Assembly: GCF_900100335.1 (NCBI RefSeq)
Contig: NZ_FNFE01000005.1
Location: 1 to 64,000 of the forward strand
Source of the DNA: Natronorubrum texcoconense
Lineage (GTDB): Archaea; Halobacteriota; Halobacteria; Halobacteriales; Natrialbaceae
Direction: 5' to 3'
DNA: 64,000 bases
Below are positions 44,838-52,838 of the stretch, one piece after another. The position numbers were made by a program, and so were the translations under genes. Below the pieces are notes generated by a model. The model had not been told where the DNA came from. It made no database searches and was given only the letters and a program-made list of their open reading frames with translations. Each line of letters begins with the position of its first letter. Position 1 is the stretch's first letter.

Positions 44838-46346
44838 ATGACTGACGCACGTATAGCGGTTCACACAGAGGCGAGTATCGACCGGATCGCACCCGAAGTA
44901 CACGGCCACTTCGCCGAACACCTCGGTCGCTGTATCTACGGCGGGATCTGGCACGCCGACAGCGCCGCCGAGAGCGGTTTCCGCGAGGACACCGTCTCGC
45001 TGCTCGAGGATCTCGACCTCCCGGTCCTCCGCTGGCCGGGCGGCTGTTTCGCCGACGACTACCACTGGGAGGACGGCGTCGGACCGCGAGACGAACGGCC
45101 CCGCCGTCGCAACCTCTTCTGGGCGCAGGGGCCGGAGGAGACGCCCGAGGAGTCGAACGCCTTCGGCTCCGACGAGTTTCTCGAGCTCTGTGAGCGCATC
45201 GGCACCGAAGCCTACCTCGCGGCGAACGTCGGCTCCGGCGATCCACAGGAGGCCGCAAACTGGGTCGAGTACTGCAACTACGACGGCGACACCGAGCTGG
45301 CGAACCGACGCCGGGAGAACGGTCACGAGGAGCCCTACGGCGTCACATACTGGGGTCTCGGAAACGAGAACTGGGGCTGTGGCGGTCGGATGTCCCCCGA
45401 ACAGTACGCACGCGAGTACCGACGGTTCGCGACTTACGTCGGTACCATGGACGGCCTGTTGCTCGACCACGACCTCGAACTCATCGCCTGCGGCTACGAG
45501 GGCCACGAGTGGAATCGTCGATTCCTCGACGAGGTTTCCGGCGCCCCGTGGGGCGAACCGTTCCCGCTCGACCACCTCACGCTCCACCACTACTACGGCC
45601 GATCGATGACCGTCGCCGAGGCCGACGAGGATCAGTACGACCAGTTCCTCGTCGAGGCCCTCGAGATGGACCGCCACATCGAGCGAATCGCCGCGGCCAT
45701 CGACGCGGTGGCGACGACCCGCGACATCGGCGTCATCGTCGACGAGTGGGGCTCCTGGCATCCCGAGGCGACGCCCGAGACCGGCTTAGAGCAGCCGGGA
45801 ACCGTCCTCGACGGGCTCTCGGCGGCGGCCGTCCTCGACGTCTTCAACGACAACAGCGACGTCGTGACGATGACGAACATCGCACAGACCGTCAACGTCC
45901 TCCAGTGTCTCGTCGAGACCGACGAAGACGACGCCTGGGCGCGTCCGACCTACCGCGTCTTCGACCTCTACGCGCCCCACAAGGGTAACGAGGCCGTCCG
46001 GACCTCGGTCTCCGCGCCGACGCGCGAACTCGTCGACGACGACGAGAACCGCGAACTGCCCCTCGTCGGCGCCTCCGCCTCCGTCGGCGACGACGAAACC
46101 TACGTCACCGTCACCAACCTCGACTGCCGCGAGGACCACGCCGTCGAGATCGCCCTCGAGGGCGCAGACCTTCGCGAGGGCGACGTGCGGGCCGAGATCC
46201 TGTTCGCCGAGCAGGAACCCGACCTCGAGGTCACCGCCGCCAACGCCGAGGCGTTCACCGCCGACGACCTGTCGGTCTCGGTCGACGGCAAATCGATCGT
46301 CGCGGAACTGCCGCCGTCGACGGTCGCCGCGATCACCGTCGAGTAA
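44838..46346 (+). CDS. GH51 alpha-L-arabinofuranosidase
   Basis: A 502-residue cytoplasmic GH51 enzyme that removes alpha-linked arabinofuranose from arabinoxylan or arabinan oligosaccharides. It begins with the family segment HGHFAEHLGRCIYGGIW and LRWPGGCFADDYHWEDGVG. The acid/base is E177 in GLGNENWG and the nucleophile E303 in IVDEWGSWH; a beta-sandwich C-terminal domain follows. It has no signal peptide. Codons ending in C are used even more than in neighbours. It complements the GH127 enzyme, which takes the beta-linked form of the same sugar. Confidence 0.92.
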   Translation: MTDARIAVHTEASIDRIAPEVHGHFAEHLGRCIYGGIWHADSAAESGFREDTVSLLEDLDLPVLRWPGGCFADDYHWEDGVGPRDERPRRRNLFWAQGPEETPEESNAFGSDEFLELCERIGTEAYLAANVGSGDPQEAANWVEYCNYDGDTELANRRRENGHEEPYGVTYWGLGNENWGCGGRMSPEQYAREYRRFATYVGTMDGLLLDHDLELIACGYEGHEWNRRFLDEVSGAPWGEPFPLDHLTLHHYYGRSMTVAEADEDQYDQFLVEALEMDRHIERIAAAIDAVATTRDIGVIVDEWGSWHPEATPETGLEQPGTVLDGLSAAAVLDVFNDNSDVVTMTNIAQTVNVLQCLVETDEDDAWARPTYRVFDLYAPHKGNEAVRTSVSAPTRELVDDDENRELPLVGASASVGDDETYVTVTNLDCREDHAVEIALEGADLREGDVRAEILFAEQEPDLEVTAANAEAFTADDLSVSVDGKSIVAELPPSTVAAITVE

Positions 46347-46458
46347 TCGGTCGCCACCATCGTTTTCGTCTCGTCGCTCGTTTGGACGATCGCACGCTCG
46401 AGCGACGCACCAGTTTCACACGAATCGAGAGCGAAGCGGAGCGAAACGACGAGCGCGA

Positions 46459-47478
46459 TCAGCGCCCTCTGAAGACGATGTCGAGGACGACCGCGGCGAT
46501 GATGATCACGCCCGTCAACAGCTCCTGAATGTCGACGCTCATCCCGTTCAAGACGAGCACCTGCGGGATGATCGCGATAACGAGCGCGCCGAGTACCATC
46601 CCGGAGAGCGAACCCTCCCCGCCGAAGAGGTTCGTCCCGCCGATGACGACGGCTGCGATGATCAGTAGCTCGTACGTCTGTCCGGTCGAGGCGAACATCG
46701 ACCCGTAGTAGGAGATGTTGATCATGCCGGCCAGCGCCGCGAGCATCGCGACGAGGACGAAGTTCCGAATCTTCACCATGTCGGCATCGATGCCGGTCTT
46801 CTCGGCGGCGTCCTGATCGTCGCCGACGGCGAAGACGTGATACCCAAAGCGCGTCTTCTGTAGGATAACCCCGAAGACGACGACGAGCAGCACCGCCCAG
46901 ACGACCTGGTGAGCGACCGTGACGCCGAGGATCTCCATTCGACCGCCGAGGAGTCCGACGACGGCGTCGTTCTGGGGAACGCCCCACGATCCCTCGGTGA
47001 TCGCGAGGGCCACGCCCCGGAGCACGCTCAACATACCGATGGTCGCGATCAGCGACGGCACGCCGACTTTCGTCACGATCACGCCGTTCGTGAGGCCGAC
47101 GGCCGCCGCGAGCATGAGTACGAGCACCACGCTCACGAGGCCCGTGAGCCGGTAGTCCTGCATAAGCATCGCGAACGTGAGGCCGCCTACGGCGAACATC
47201 GATCCGACCGAGAGGTCGAACTCGCCGCTGATGATCAGGAAGCTCATGCCGATGCCGATGATGACGTAGATCGACGCCGTCCGGAAGAGCCGGAAGGTCA
47301 CGCCCGAGATGTCCTGCCAGCTGAAGAAGATGTCCGGTCGGGTGACCGCGATGATCGCGTAGAGGGCGAGGAACCCGAGCAGTACGCCGGCTTCTCGCCT
47401 CGAGGTGAATCGCCGAAGCAGGGTCGTCGGTTCGCGGGAGATGGCGAAGTCGCCGGCCGTCGCGGTTTCCTCGCTCAT
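46459..47478 (-). CDS. Ribose/xylose-type ABC importer permease (RbsC family)
   Basis: A 339-residue CUT2-type permease with eight to ten membrane spans. It has GEFDLSVGSMFAVGG, the loop VGLTNGVIVTKVGVPSLIATIGML, and GGTNLFGGEGSLSGMVLGAL, all typical of RbsC/XylH. Its start overlaps the ATPase stop by four bases. It is the last gene of an SBP-ATPase-permease operon that imports a monosaccharide such as xylose or arabinose, judging by the xylan-degrading genes nearby. Confidence 0.9.
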   Translation of the reverse strand: MSEETATAGDFAISREPTTLLRRFTSRREAGVLLGFLALYAIIAVTRPDIFFSWQDISGVTFRLFRTASIYVIIGIGMSFLIISGEFDLSVGSMFAVGGLTFAMLMQDYRLTGLVSVVLVLMLAAAVGLTNGVIVTKVGVPSLIATIGMLSVLRGVALAITEGSWGVPQNDAVVGLLGGRMEILGVTVAHQVVWAVLLVVVFGVILQKTRFGYHVFAVGDDQDAAEKTGIDADMVKIRNFVLVAMLAALAGMINISYYGSMFASTGQTYELLIIAAVVIGGTNLFGGEGSLSGMVLGALVIAIIPQVLVLNGMSVDIQELLTGVIIIAAVVLDIVFRGR

Positions 47479-48278
47479 GCTGTCGATCCCTCCTCGGCGC
47501 CGGCCTCGGTGATCTCTTCGACCTGATCGTCCTCGCTTCCGCCCATCATCAAGAGGACGATGTCCTCGCGGTCGGCGTCGTCGGCGTCGAGGACGCCCAT
47601 TAACTCTCCCTGGTGGAGCACCGTGATTCGGTCGGCGATACCGAGGACCTCCTCGATGTTGTGGCTGATGAGAACGATCGTAATGCCGCGTTCACGAAGG
47701 TCGTTCACCACGTTCAGGACGTTCCGAACGCCCTCGATCGACAGCGCGCTCGTCGGTTCGTCCATGATGAGTATCTCCGGATCGAACTGCAGCGCTCGAG
47801 CGATCGCGACCGCCTGTTGCTGCCCGCCGGAGAGGCTCCGGACGGCGGCGTGGGGATCGACGGGAATTTTCACCTGCTCGAGAATCGCCGACGCTTCGGT
47901 GGCCATCTCGCGCTCGTCGACGAGTCCCAGTCGGCCGGCGAGTCCCGCCTTCGTCGGTTCGTTTCCGAGGAAGATGTTCGCCGCGACCGACTGGCTCTCC
48001 GCGAGCGCGAGGTCCTGGTAGACGGTGCCGATCCCGGCCTCCTGTGCGTCGTTGTAGTCGTCGAACTCCACTCGCTCTCCCCTGAGGAAGACGTCGCCGT
48101 CGGTTGGCTTCAACACGCCACAGAGCATCTCGATCAGCGTCGACTTCCCCGCGCCGTTGTCGCCGACGACGGCCATGATCTCACCTTCGGCGGCGCTGAA
48201 GTCGACGTCTTTGACCGCGTGAACGGTTTCGAACCGTTTCGACAGCCCGTCCGTCCGGATGATCGGTTTCGAACTCAT
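47475..48278 (-). CDS. Single-domain sugar ABC ATPase (RbsA-related)
   Basis: A 267-residue ATPase with Walker A GDNGAGKST, the signature LSGGQQQ and Walker B ILIMDEPTSAL. Unlike RbsA or XylG, which carry two ATPase domains in about 500 residues, this has only one; FrcA-type importers share that arrangement, so two copies must assemble per transporter. Its ATG at 48278 is two bases from the binding-protein gene. The acidic tail EEITEAGAEEGSTA is typical for halophiles. Confidence 0.88.
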   Translation of the reverse strand: MSSKPIIRTDGLSKRFETVHAVKDVDFSAAEGEIMAVVGDNGAGKSTLIEMLCGVLKPTDGDVFLRGERVEFDDYNDAQEAGIGTVYQDLALAESQSVAANIFLGNEPTKAGLAGRLGLVDEREMATEASAILEQVKIPVDPHAAVRSLSGGQQQAVAIARALQFDPEILIMDEPTSALSIEGVRNVLNVVNDLRERGITIVLISHNIEEVLGIADRITVLHQGELMGVLDADDADREDIVLLMMGGSEDDQVEEITEAGAEEGSTA

Positions 48279-48280
48279 TG

Positions 48281-49438
48281 TCAGTCCTGTTGATCCAGCA
48301 GCGCCGACCAGTCGTCTCGCTCCAACGCGAACTCGATGTTCTCCTGGTCGATGACTTCGGCGCCCGTCATGTAGTCTTTCGGCGGGATGCCCCGTTCCAC
48401 GTACAGCCAGGCGAGTATCGTCGGAACGTACCCCTGAGAGTACGGATCCTGTCCAATCGTGTAGTCCATGATCCCGGCGTCGATGGCCTCCATCGTCGGC
48501 TCTTCGAGATCGAAGCCGCCGCCGAGTAGTTCGTCTTCGACGCCCTGACTCTCGAGCGCCTCGCCGATGAACCAGGTGTAGGCGTCCGTCCCGACGATGC
48601 CGAGCAGGTTCTCGGTCGAGGCGATGTGGTTCTCCAGTCGGCCGATCCCCTCGTTCGAGTCGTCGGTGACGTCGAGGGTGTCGGTTTCGACGCCCGTCTC
48701 CTCGGTTAGCGCGTCCTCGATGCCGGCGGCGCGCTCGCCGAGCGCCGAGTGACCCGGACAGCACGTGGCGATCGTCACCTGTCCGTCCTCGCTCTCGAGT
48801 CGTTCCGCGGCGGCGAGGCCGCAGACGTAGCCAGCCGCGTAGTTATCCTGTCCGACGTAGGCCAGCGACCGGCCCAATCGGTCCTCCATCTGTTCCGTCG
48901 AGAGCGAGTTCGCGTTGTACGCGAGCACGACGATGTCGTTCTCTACGGCCTCCTCCAGCACCGAGTCGTAGGCGTGTTCGTCGATGATCGTCGTGAGAAT
49001 CACGTCCGGCCCGGCATCGACCGTCGATTCGAGGATCGTCACCTGTTCTTCGATGTCTTCCCCGCCGGTCGGTCCGGAGAAATTCGCGCTCCAGCCGACC
49101 TGACTCGCGGCGTCGTGCAACCCCGCCACCGTCGGGTCGAAGAACGACGTTGCCGCGTCGTGGGTTACCATGTTCACCTCCAGTTCGCGCCCGCCGCTCT
49201 CGTAATCGAGGTCGGTCGGCGGCGGGATGAGGTCGATCTGCTGGTAGTTCGGTTCGTCCTCACAGGCGCCCGGCCCCGTTTCGCCGTCCTCGTCGTCGCG
49301 GAACACCAGATCGCTACACCCCGCCAGCCCCGCCGTCGCACCGACCGCACTCGCCGCACCGAGTTGTCGCATGACGTCCCGTCGAGAGACGCCGCTCCCG
49401 AGGTCTATGCTCCGTCTACCACTGTCACTGGGTGGCAT
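48281..49438 (-). CDS. Periplasmic-type sugar-binding lipoprotein (RbsB family)
   Basis: A 385-residue solute-binding protein. It has a Tat motif SRRDVMRQL and the lipobox LAGC near residue 40. The mature protein follows the type-I fold: VNMVTHDAATSFFDPT, ILTTIIDEHAYDSVLEEAVENDIVVLAYN and QDPYSQGYVPTILAWLYV. I start at ATG 49438, which puts the Tat motif close to the N-terminus. It delivers a monosaccharide to the ATPase and permease encoded directly downstream. Confidence 0.9.
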   Translation of the reverse strand: MPPSDSGRRSIDLGSGVSRRDVMRQLGAASAVGATAGLAGCSDLVFRDDEDGETGPGACEDEPNYQQIDLIPPPTDLDYESGGRELEVNMVTHDAATSFFDPTVAGLHDAASQVGWSANFSGPTGGEDIEEQVTILESTVDAGPDVILTTIIDEHAYDSVLEEAVENDIVVLAYNANSLSTEQMEDRLGRSLAYVGQDNYAAGYVCGLAAAERLESEDGQVTIATCCPGHSALGERAAGIEDALTEETGVETDTLDVTDDSNEGIGRLENHIASTENLLGIVGTDAYTWFIGEALESQGVEDELLGGGFDLEEPTMEAIDAGIMDYTIGQDPYSQGYVPTILAWLYVERGIPPKDYMTGAEVIDQENIEFALERDDWSALLDQQD

Positions 49439-49586
49439 GGATTTGTGTGCCACATCCGCTCGTATAAATTTTCGTGTCTGACCGGGAGCCACAATCACGT
49501 CGAGACGTTACCGTATCGAAGCGATTTCCCGATCGAATTCGGCTTATCGACCCCGACGGGTCAGTCACCTCGAACGCGAGATCGAT

Positions 49587-50348
49587 CTACGAGTAGTTGT
49601 ACTCGAGTTCGATCACGTTCGCCGCGCCGAGGACCGCTTCGGGGATGTCCTCGTAGAACCGTTCGTCGTCGACCCGGTGGACGGGACAGGCGACGCTGAT
49701 CGCAGCGATGCTTCGATCCGCGTCGTCGGTGATCGGCGAGGCGATACATCGCAACCCGTTGAGCCGTTCTTCCCGGTCGATCGCGTAGCGTTGCTCGCGT
49801 ATCTCCTCGAGTTCCGCGTAGAACTCCTCGCGGTCGGTGATGGTGTGATTGGTCAGTTTCGGCAGTCCGTGTTCGTCGATGATTTCGTCTACCTCTTCCC
49901 GAGGACGAAACGCGAGCGTTGCCTTTCCGAGCCCCGTGCAGTGCATCCGGACTCGTTTCCCTTCGTGGGTGTCGAGTTCGACCGCGTTCTCTCCTTTCGC
50001 CTGATAGAGGTAGATCCCCATCCCGTTCTTTTCGACGAGGAGGTTCACTAGCTCGCCCGTCTGATCGGCGAGATTGTCTGCCTGGGACTGTGCGGCGTCG
50101 TAGATGGGCGTCCGGTTTCGTGCGTACGCGCCGAGTCCGAGAAACGACAGTCCGATGTGGTACTCGTCGCCGTCTTTGTCGACGTACTCGCGGTTCGCGA
50201 GCGTCGTCAAATGGTTGTGCACTGCGCTCTTCCCGATGTCGACTCGGTCGGCGATCTCCGAGACGCCAGCACCATCGAGTTCCTGGATCACCTCGAGGAT
50301 TTCGAAGGTTCTGTTGACCGTTTGAACGGGGTGATTCGGTTTTGCCAT
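49587..50348 (-). CDS. IclR-family transcriptional regulator
   Basis: A 253-residue IclR protein with an N-terminal winged helix (GVSEIADRVDIGKSAVHNHLTTLANREYV) and an effector domain (MHCTGLGKATLAFRPREEVDE...AISVACPVHRV). It starts MAKPNHPVQTVNRTFEI at 50348, with a TATA box 22-31 bases upstream. It sits 148 bases upstream of the ribose-type sugar importer operon on the same strand, so that operon is a natural target. A short inverted repeat just upstream of its own TATA box could be an autoregulatory site. Haloferax XacR, which governs pentose oxidation, is an IclR protein, so a pentose effector is likely. Confidence 0.88.
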   Translation of the reverse strand: MAKPNHPVQTVNRTFEILEVIQELDGAGVSEIADRVDIGKSAVHNHLTTLANREYVDKDGDEYHIGLSFLGLGAYARNRTPIYDAAQSQADNLADQTGELVNLLVEKNGMGIYLYQAKGENAVELDTHEGKRVRMHCTGLGKATLAFRPREEVDEIIDEHGLPKLTNHTITDREEFYAELEEIREQRYAIDREERLNGLRCIASPITDDADRSIAAISVACPVHRVDDERFYEDIPEAVLGAANVIELEYNYS

Positions 50349-50369
50349 ATCCGTACCAGGACCTGAAAT

Positions 50370-50379
50370 CATATATATG
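50370..50379 (-). promoter_or_regulatory. TATA element of the second IclR gene
   Basis: The palindromic run CATATATATG lies 22-31 bases before the ATG at 50348. Confidence 0.5.
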
Positions 50380-50394
50380 TTGTTTCGTCACACT

Positions 50395-50406
50395 GAACTG
50401 TAGTTC
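50395..50406. promoter_or_regulatory. Inverted repeat upstream of the IclR TATA box
   Basis: GAACT-N2-AGTTC lies 16 bases beyond the TATA element, where an activator or autorepressor would bind. The centre and size differ from the TTACAG-N8-CTGTAA family. Confidence 0.35.
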
Positions 50407-50703
50407 GTATCGCTCGGGTCGAGGCGCTCATATCAGAACAGCGCACGCGTCTTCACGAACTCCCCTGCTGAACGCACGGATCGACGCGACGATTCCGAAG
50501 TCAGCCGTCGGAACCGCGACAGCCGCATCCCTACACTGGCGTTCGTCGCCTCGAACCGATACCGTCCGGCACATCCCGATACAATCGCTGTGACTGCTCC
50601 CGGGCGTCGCACCTGTCGGCCCATTATACGGGTGGCTGGGCCGACTGGTCGAGCTCGTTCATTGGATCAAAATGCTTATTGGTTGGCGAGTGAATGGGAA
50701 CCC

Positions 50704-51162
50704 ATGAACCGCGCGCTCGTTATGGTCGAATCCACGGAGTTTTCCCGACAGTTAGTTCGGGAAGCCGGCGAACTGGCGGCCGGCGTCGACGCCGATCTCA
50801 AACTGCTCGCGACGATGGAGCAAGACGAGTACGAACACGATCTCGAGACGATGTCGACGATCGCCGACGTCGAAGGAACGGCGTACTCGCCGGCAGACGT
50901 CAAAGAGAGCGGGAGACAGTTCGCTCGAGATATTGCTCGGACGGAACTGGAGGACGTAGACGTCGAGTACGACCCGCTCTGTATCGTCGTCGACGATGGG
51001 AAGAAGGCACAGCGGATCGTCGCGCTGGCGGAGGAGCACGACTGCGATCACATCTTTATCGCTGGACAGAAGCGCTCCCCGACGGGGAAGGCGATCTTCG
51101 GCGACACGGCACAACGCGTGATTCTCAACTTCAACGGAGCCGTTACTGTCGTCACGGACTGA
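50704..51162 (+). CDS. Universal stress protein (UspA family)
   Basis: A 152-residue Usp-fold protein with MNRALVMVESTEFSRQLVREAG at the start and the nucleotide-binding motif GQKRSPTGKAIFGDTAQ near the end. I begin at ATG 50704, because the residues upstream in frame are not Usp-like. It is divergent from the IclR gene and precedes the second GH4 gene by 76 bases. It is related to the Usp at 13,036 but clearly different in sequence. Role unknown; nucleotide binding is expected from the motif. Confidence 0.83.
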   Translation: MNRALVMVESTEFSRQLVREAGELAAGVDADLKLLATMEQDEYEHDLETMSTIADVEGTAYSPADVKESGRQFARDIARTELEDVDVEYDPLCIVVDDGKKAQRIVALAEEHDCDHIFIAGQKRSPTGKAIFGDTAQRVILNFNGAVTVVTD

Positions 51163-51215
51163 CGTTCGATCCGCGAACCGGAGCCTCCTCGTTCCGGTAT
51201 ACGTGTGTTTATGCC

Positions 51216-51230
51216 GCTGTATTTCACAGC
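51216..51230. promoter_or_regulatory. Inverted repeat between TATA box and start of the second GH4 gene
   Basis: GCTGT-ATTTC-ACAGC lies just after a TATA-like TTTATG and ends nine bases before the ATG at 51239. It covers the expected transcription start. It could be a repressor site or a short hairpin. The half-words CTGT and ACAG are those of the larger palindrome family, but in reversed order. Confidence 0.4.
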
Positions 51231-51238
51231 TATAGACG

Positions 51239-52693
51239 ATGGCTCAACGTATCCAATCGAGCGGCGCGATCGATCCCGACGATATCACGATCGCCTATCT
51301 CGGCGGTGGAAGTCGACAGTGGGCACCGAATCTCATCCAGGACCTCGCACAGTCCGACCTCGACGGTCGGGTTCGGCTCTACGACGAATACTACGAGAGC
51401 GCAGCGCGGAACGCGCGCTTTGGAAACTGGGTGCAAGAACGGGACGGTGCCGTCGCGGACTGGTCGTACGAGGCGACGGATTCCCTCGAAACGGCGCTCG
51501 CGGGCGCGGACGTTGTCATCCTCTCCACGCAGTACGATCCGGCCGAGACGTTCGTCCACGATCTCGACATCCCCGAACGCTACGGCATTTACGGCGCGGT
51601 CGCGGCGACCATCGGCCCCGGTGGCATCTTCCGGGCGATGAGAACGGTGCCGCTTTACCGCACGTTCGCCGCCGCGATCCGCGAGCACTGCCCCGACGCG
51701 TGGGTGTTCAACTACACGAACCCCGTCCACTTCGTAACGCGGGCATTGTACGACGAGTACCCCGAAATCAACGCGCTCGGCCTCTGTCACGAGGTGCTCG
51801 GCACCCGCCACCGCCTCGCGCGCTACGCTCGAGAACAGCTCGACATGGACGCCGAGCGAAGCGATATTTCGGTCAACGTCAAGGGAATCAACCACTTCAC
51901 GTGGGTCGACGAGGCCCGCTGTAAGGGCGTCGACCTCTGGCCAGTGCTCGAGGAGCTTCGAGACGGCCCAGAGGGTCATCAGACGTTCACACCAGAGGAT
52001 CTGGCCGACGACAGCGTCTTCGTCGATCACTGGCAGGTGACCTGGGAGCTGTTCCGCCGATTCGGCGTGCTTCCCGCCGCGGGCGACCGTCATCTCGTCG
52101 AGTACGCGACCTGGTTCATTCAGGGCGGCCAGGAGGGGCTCAATCGCTGGGGCGTCAAGCGCACGGGAAGCGACTACCGAGCCAAACACTGGACGCCCGC
52201 CGAATCGGATCAGACGACCGACGTCGAGGCGTGGATGGCGGGCGACCGCGAGTTCGAACTGAGCGAATCCGACGAAGTCTTCGTCGACATCCTCGCGGGG
52301 CTCGCAGGACAGGCGGAGTACGTCACGAACGTCAACCTCCCTAACACCGGGCAGGTATCGGACCTGCAGGATGGTGCCGTCGTCGAAACGAATGCGCTCG
52401 TCAGCGCCGACGAGGTGAAACCGATGACCGCCGGCGGGTTCCCGCGCCCGGTCCGGAGTCTGCTTCGCGGCCACATCGACACCATCGAGACGGTGATCGA
52501 GGCGTCCGCCGACGGCGATCTCGACGCCGCGTTTCAGGGGTTCCTCATCGATCAGCAGATCCGCACCTTACAAACCGAGGACGCACGAGAGCTGTTCGCG
52601 GAACTGGTCGCCGCACAGGAGTCGTATTTGCAGGATTGGGACCTCGAGGAGGCCGCCGTCCTCGAGGAAGCGTCGGCGTATCCGGCCGAGTGA
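51239..52693 (+). CDS. GH4 hydrolase with CHEV motif, candidate alpha-glucuronidase
   Basis: A 484-residue GH4 enzyme needing NAD+ and Mn2+. The NAD site is IAYLGGGSRQW at residues 18-28, NYTNP is at 158-162, and the metal-binding cysteine and histidine are C183 (GLCHEV) and H219 (GINHFTW). In this family the residues after the cysteine track specificity. CHS goes with alpha-glucosidase/galactosidase. As I recall, CHEV goes with the Thermotoga alpha-glucuronidase. No GH67 or GH115 glucuronidase is visible although glucuronate genes are present, so this enzyme would fill the gap. Lack of a signal peptide means it acts inside the cell. Confidence 0.8.
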   Translation: MAQRIQSSGAIDPDDITIAYLGGGSRQWAPNLIQDLAQSDLDGRVRLYDEYYESAARNARFGNWVQERDGAVADWSYEATDSLETALAGADVVILSTQYDPAETFVHDLDIPERYGIYGAVAATIGPGGIFRAMRTVPLYRTFAAAIREHCPDAWVFNYTNPVHFVTRALYDEYPEINALGLCHEVLGTRHRLARYAREQLDMDAERSDISVNVKGINHFTWVDEARCKGVDLWPVLEELRDGPEGHQTFTPEDLADDSVFVDHWQVTWELFRRFGVLPAAGDRHLVEYATWFIQGGQEGLNRWGVKRTGSDYRAKHWTPAESDQTTDVEAWMAGDREFELSESDEVFVDILAGLAGQAEYVTNVNLPNTGQVSDLQDGAVVETNALVSADEVKPMTAGGFPRPVRSLLRGHIDTIETVIEASADGDLDAAFQGFLIDQQIRTLQTEDARELFAELVAAQESYLQDWDLEEAAVLEEASAYPAE

Positions 52694-52838
52694 CCGATAT
52701 CGCCACGACGCGTCGAGTGATCGTCTCCTGAGCGCTCGGCGACGTCGAGTACTTCTCTTCGTGTAGGCGCAAAGCACTACGTCGAGCTGACTCAGTCGGT
52801 TAGTTCACGACCCGCAGTAAAAGAATTCGAACGGCCGT

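Larger units (their letters stand above)
50349..50703. other. 355-base divergent spacer between IclR and Usp genes
   Basis: It carries the IclR promoter and a short inverted repeat at its left end and a probable Usp promoter (GCTTATTGG near 50675) at its right end. The middle has no credible gene. Confidence 0.55.
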
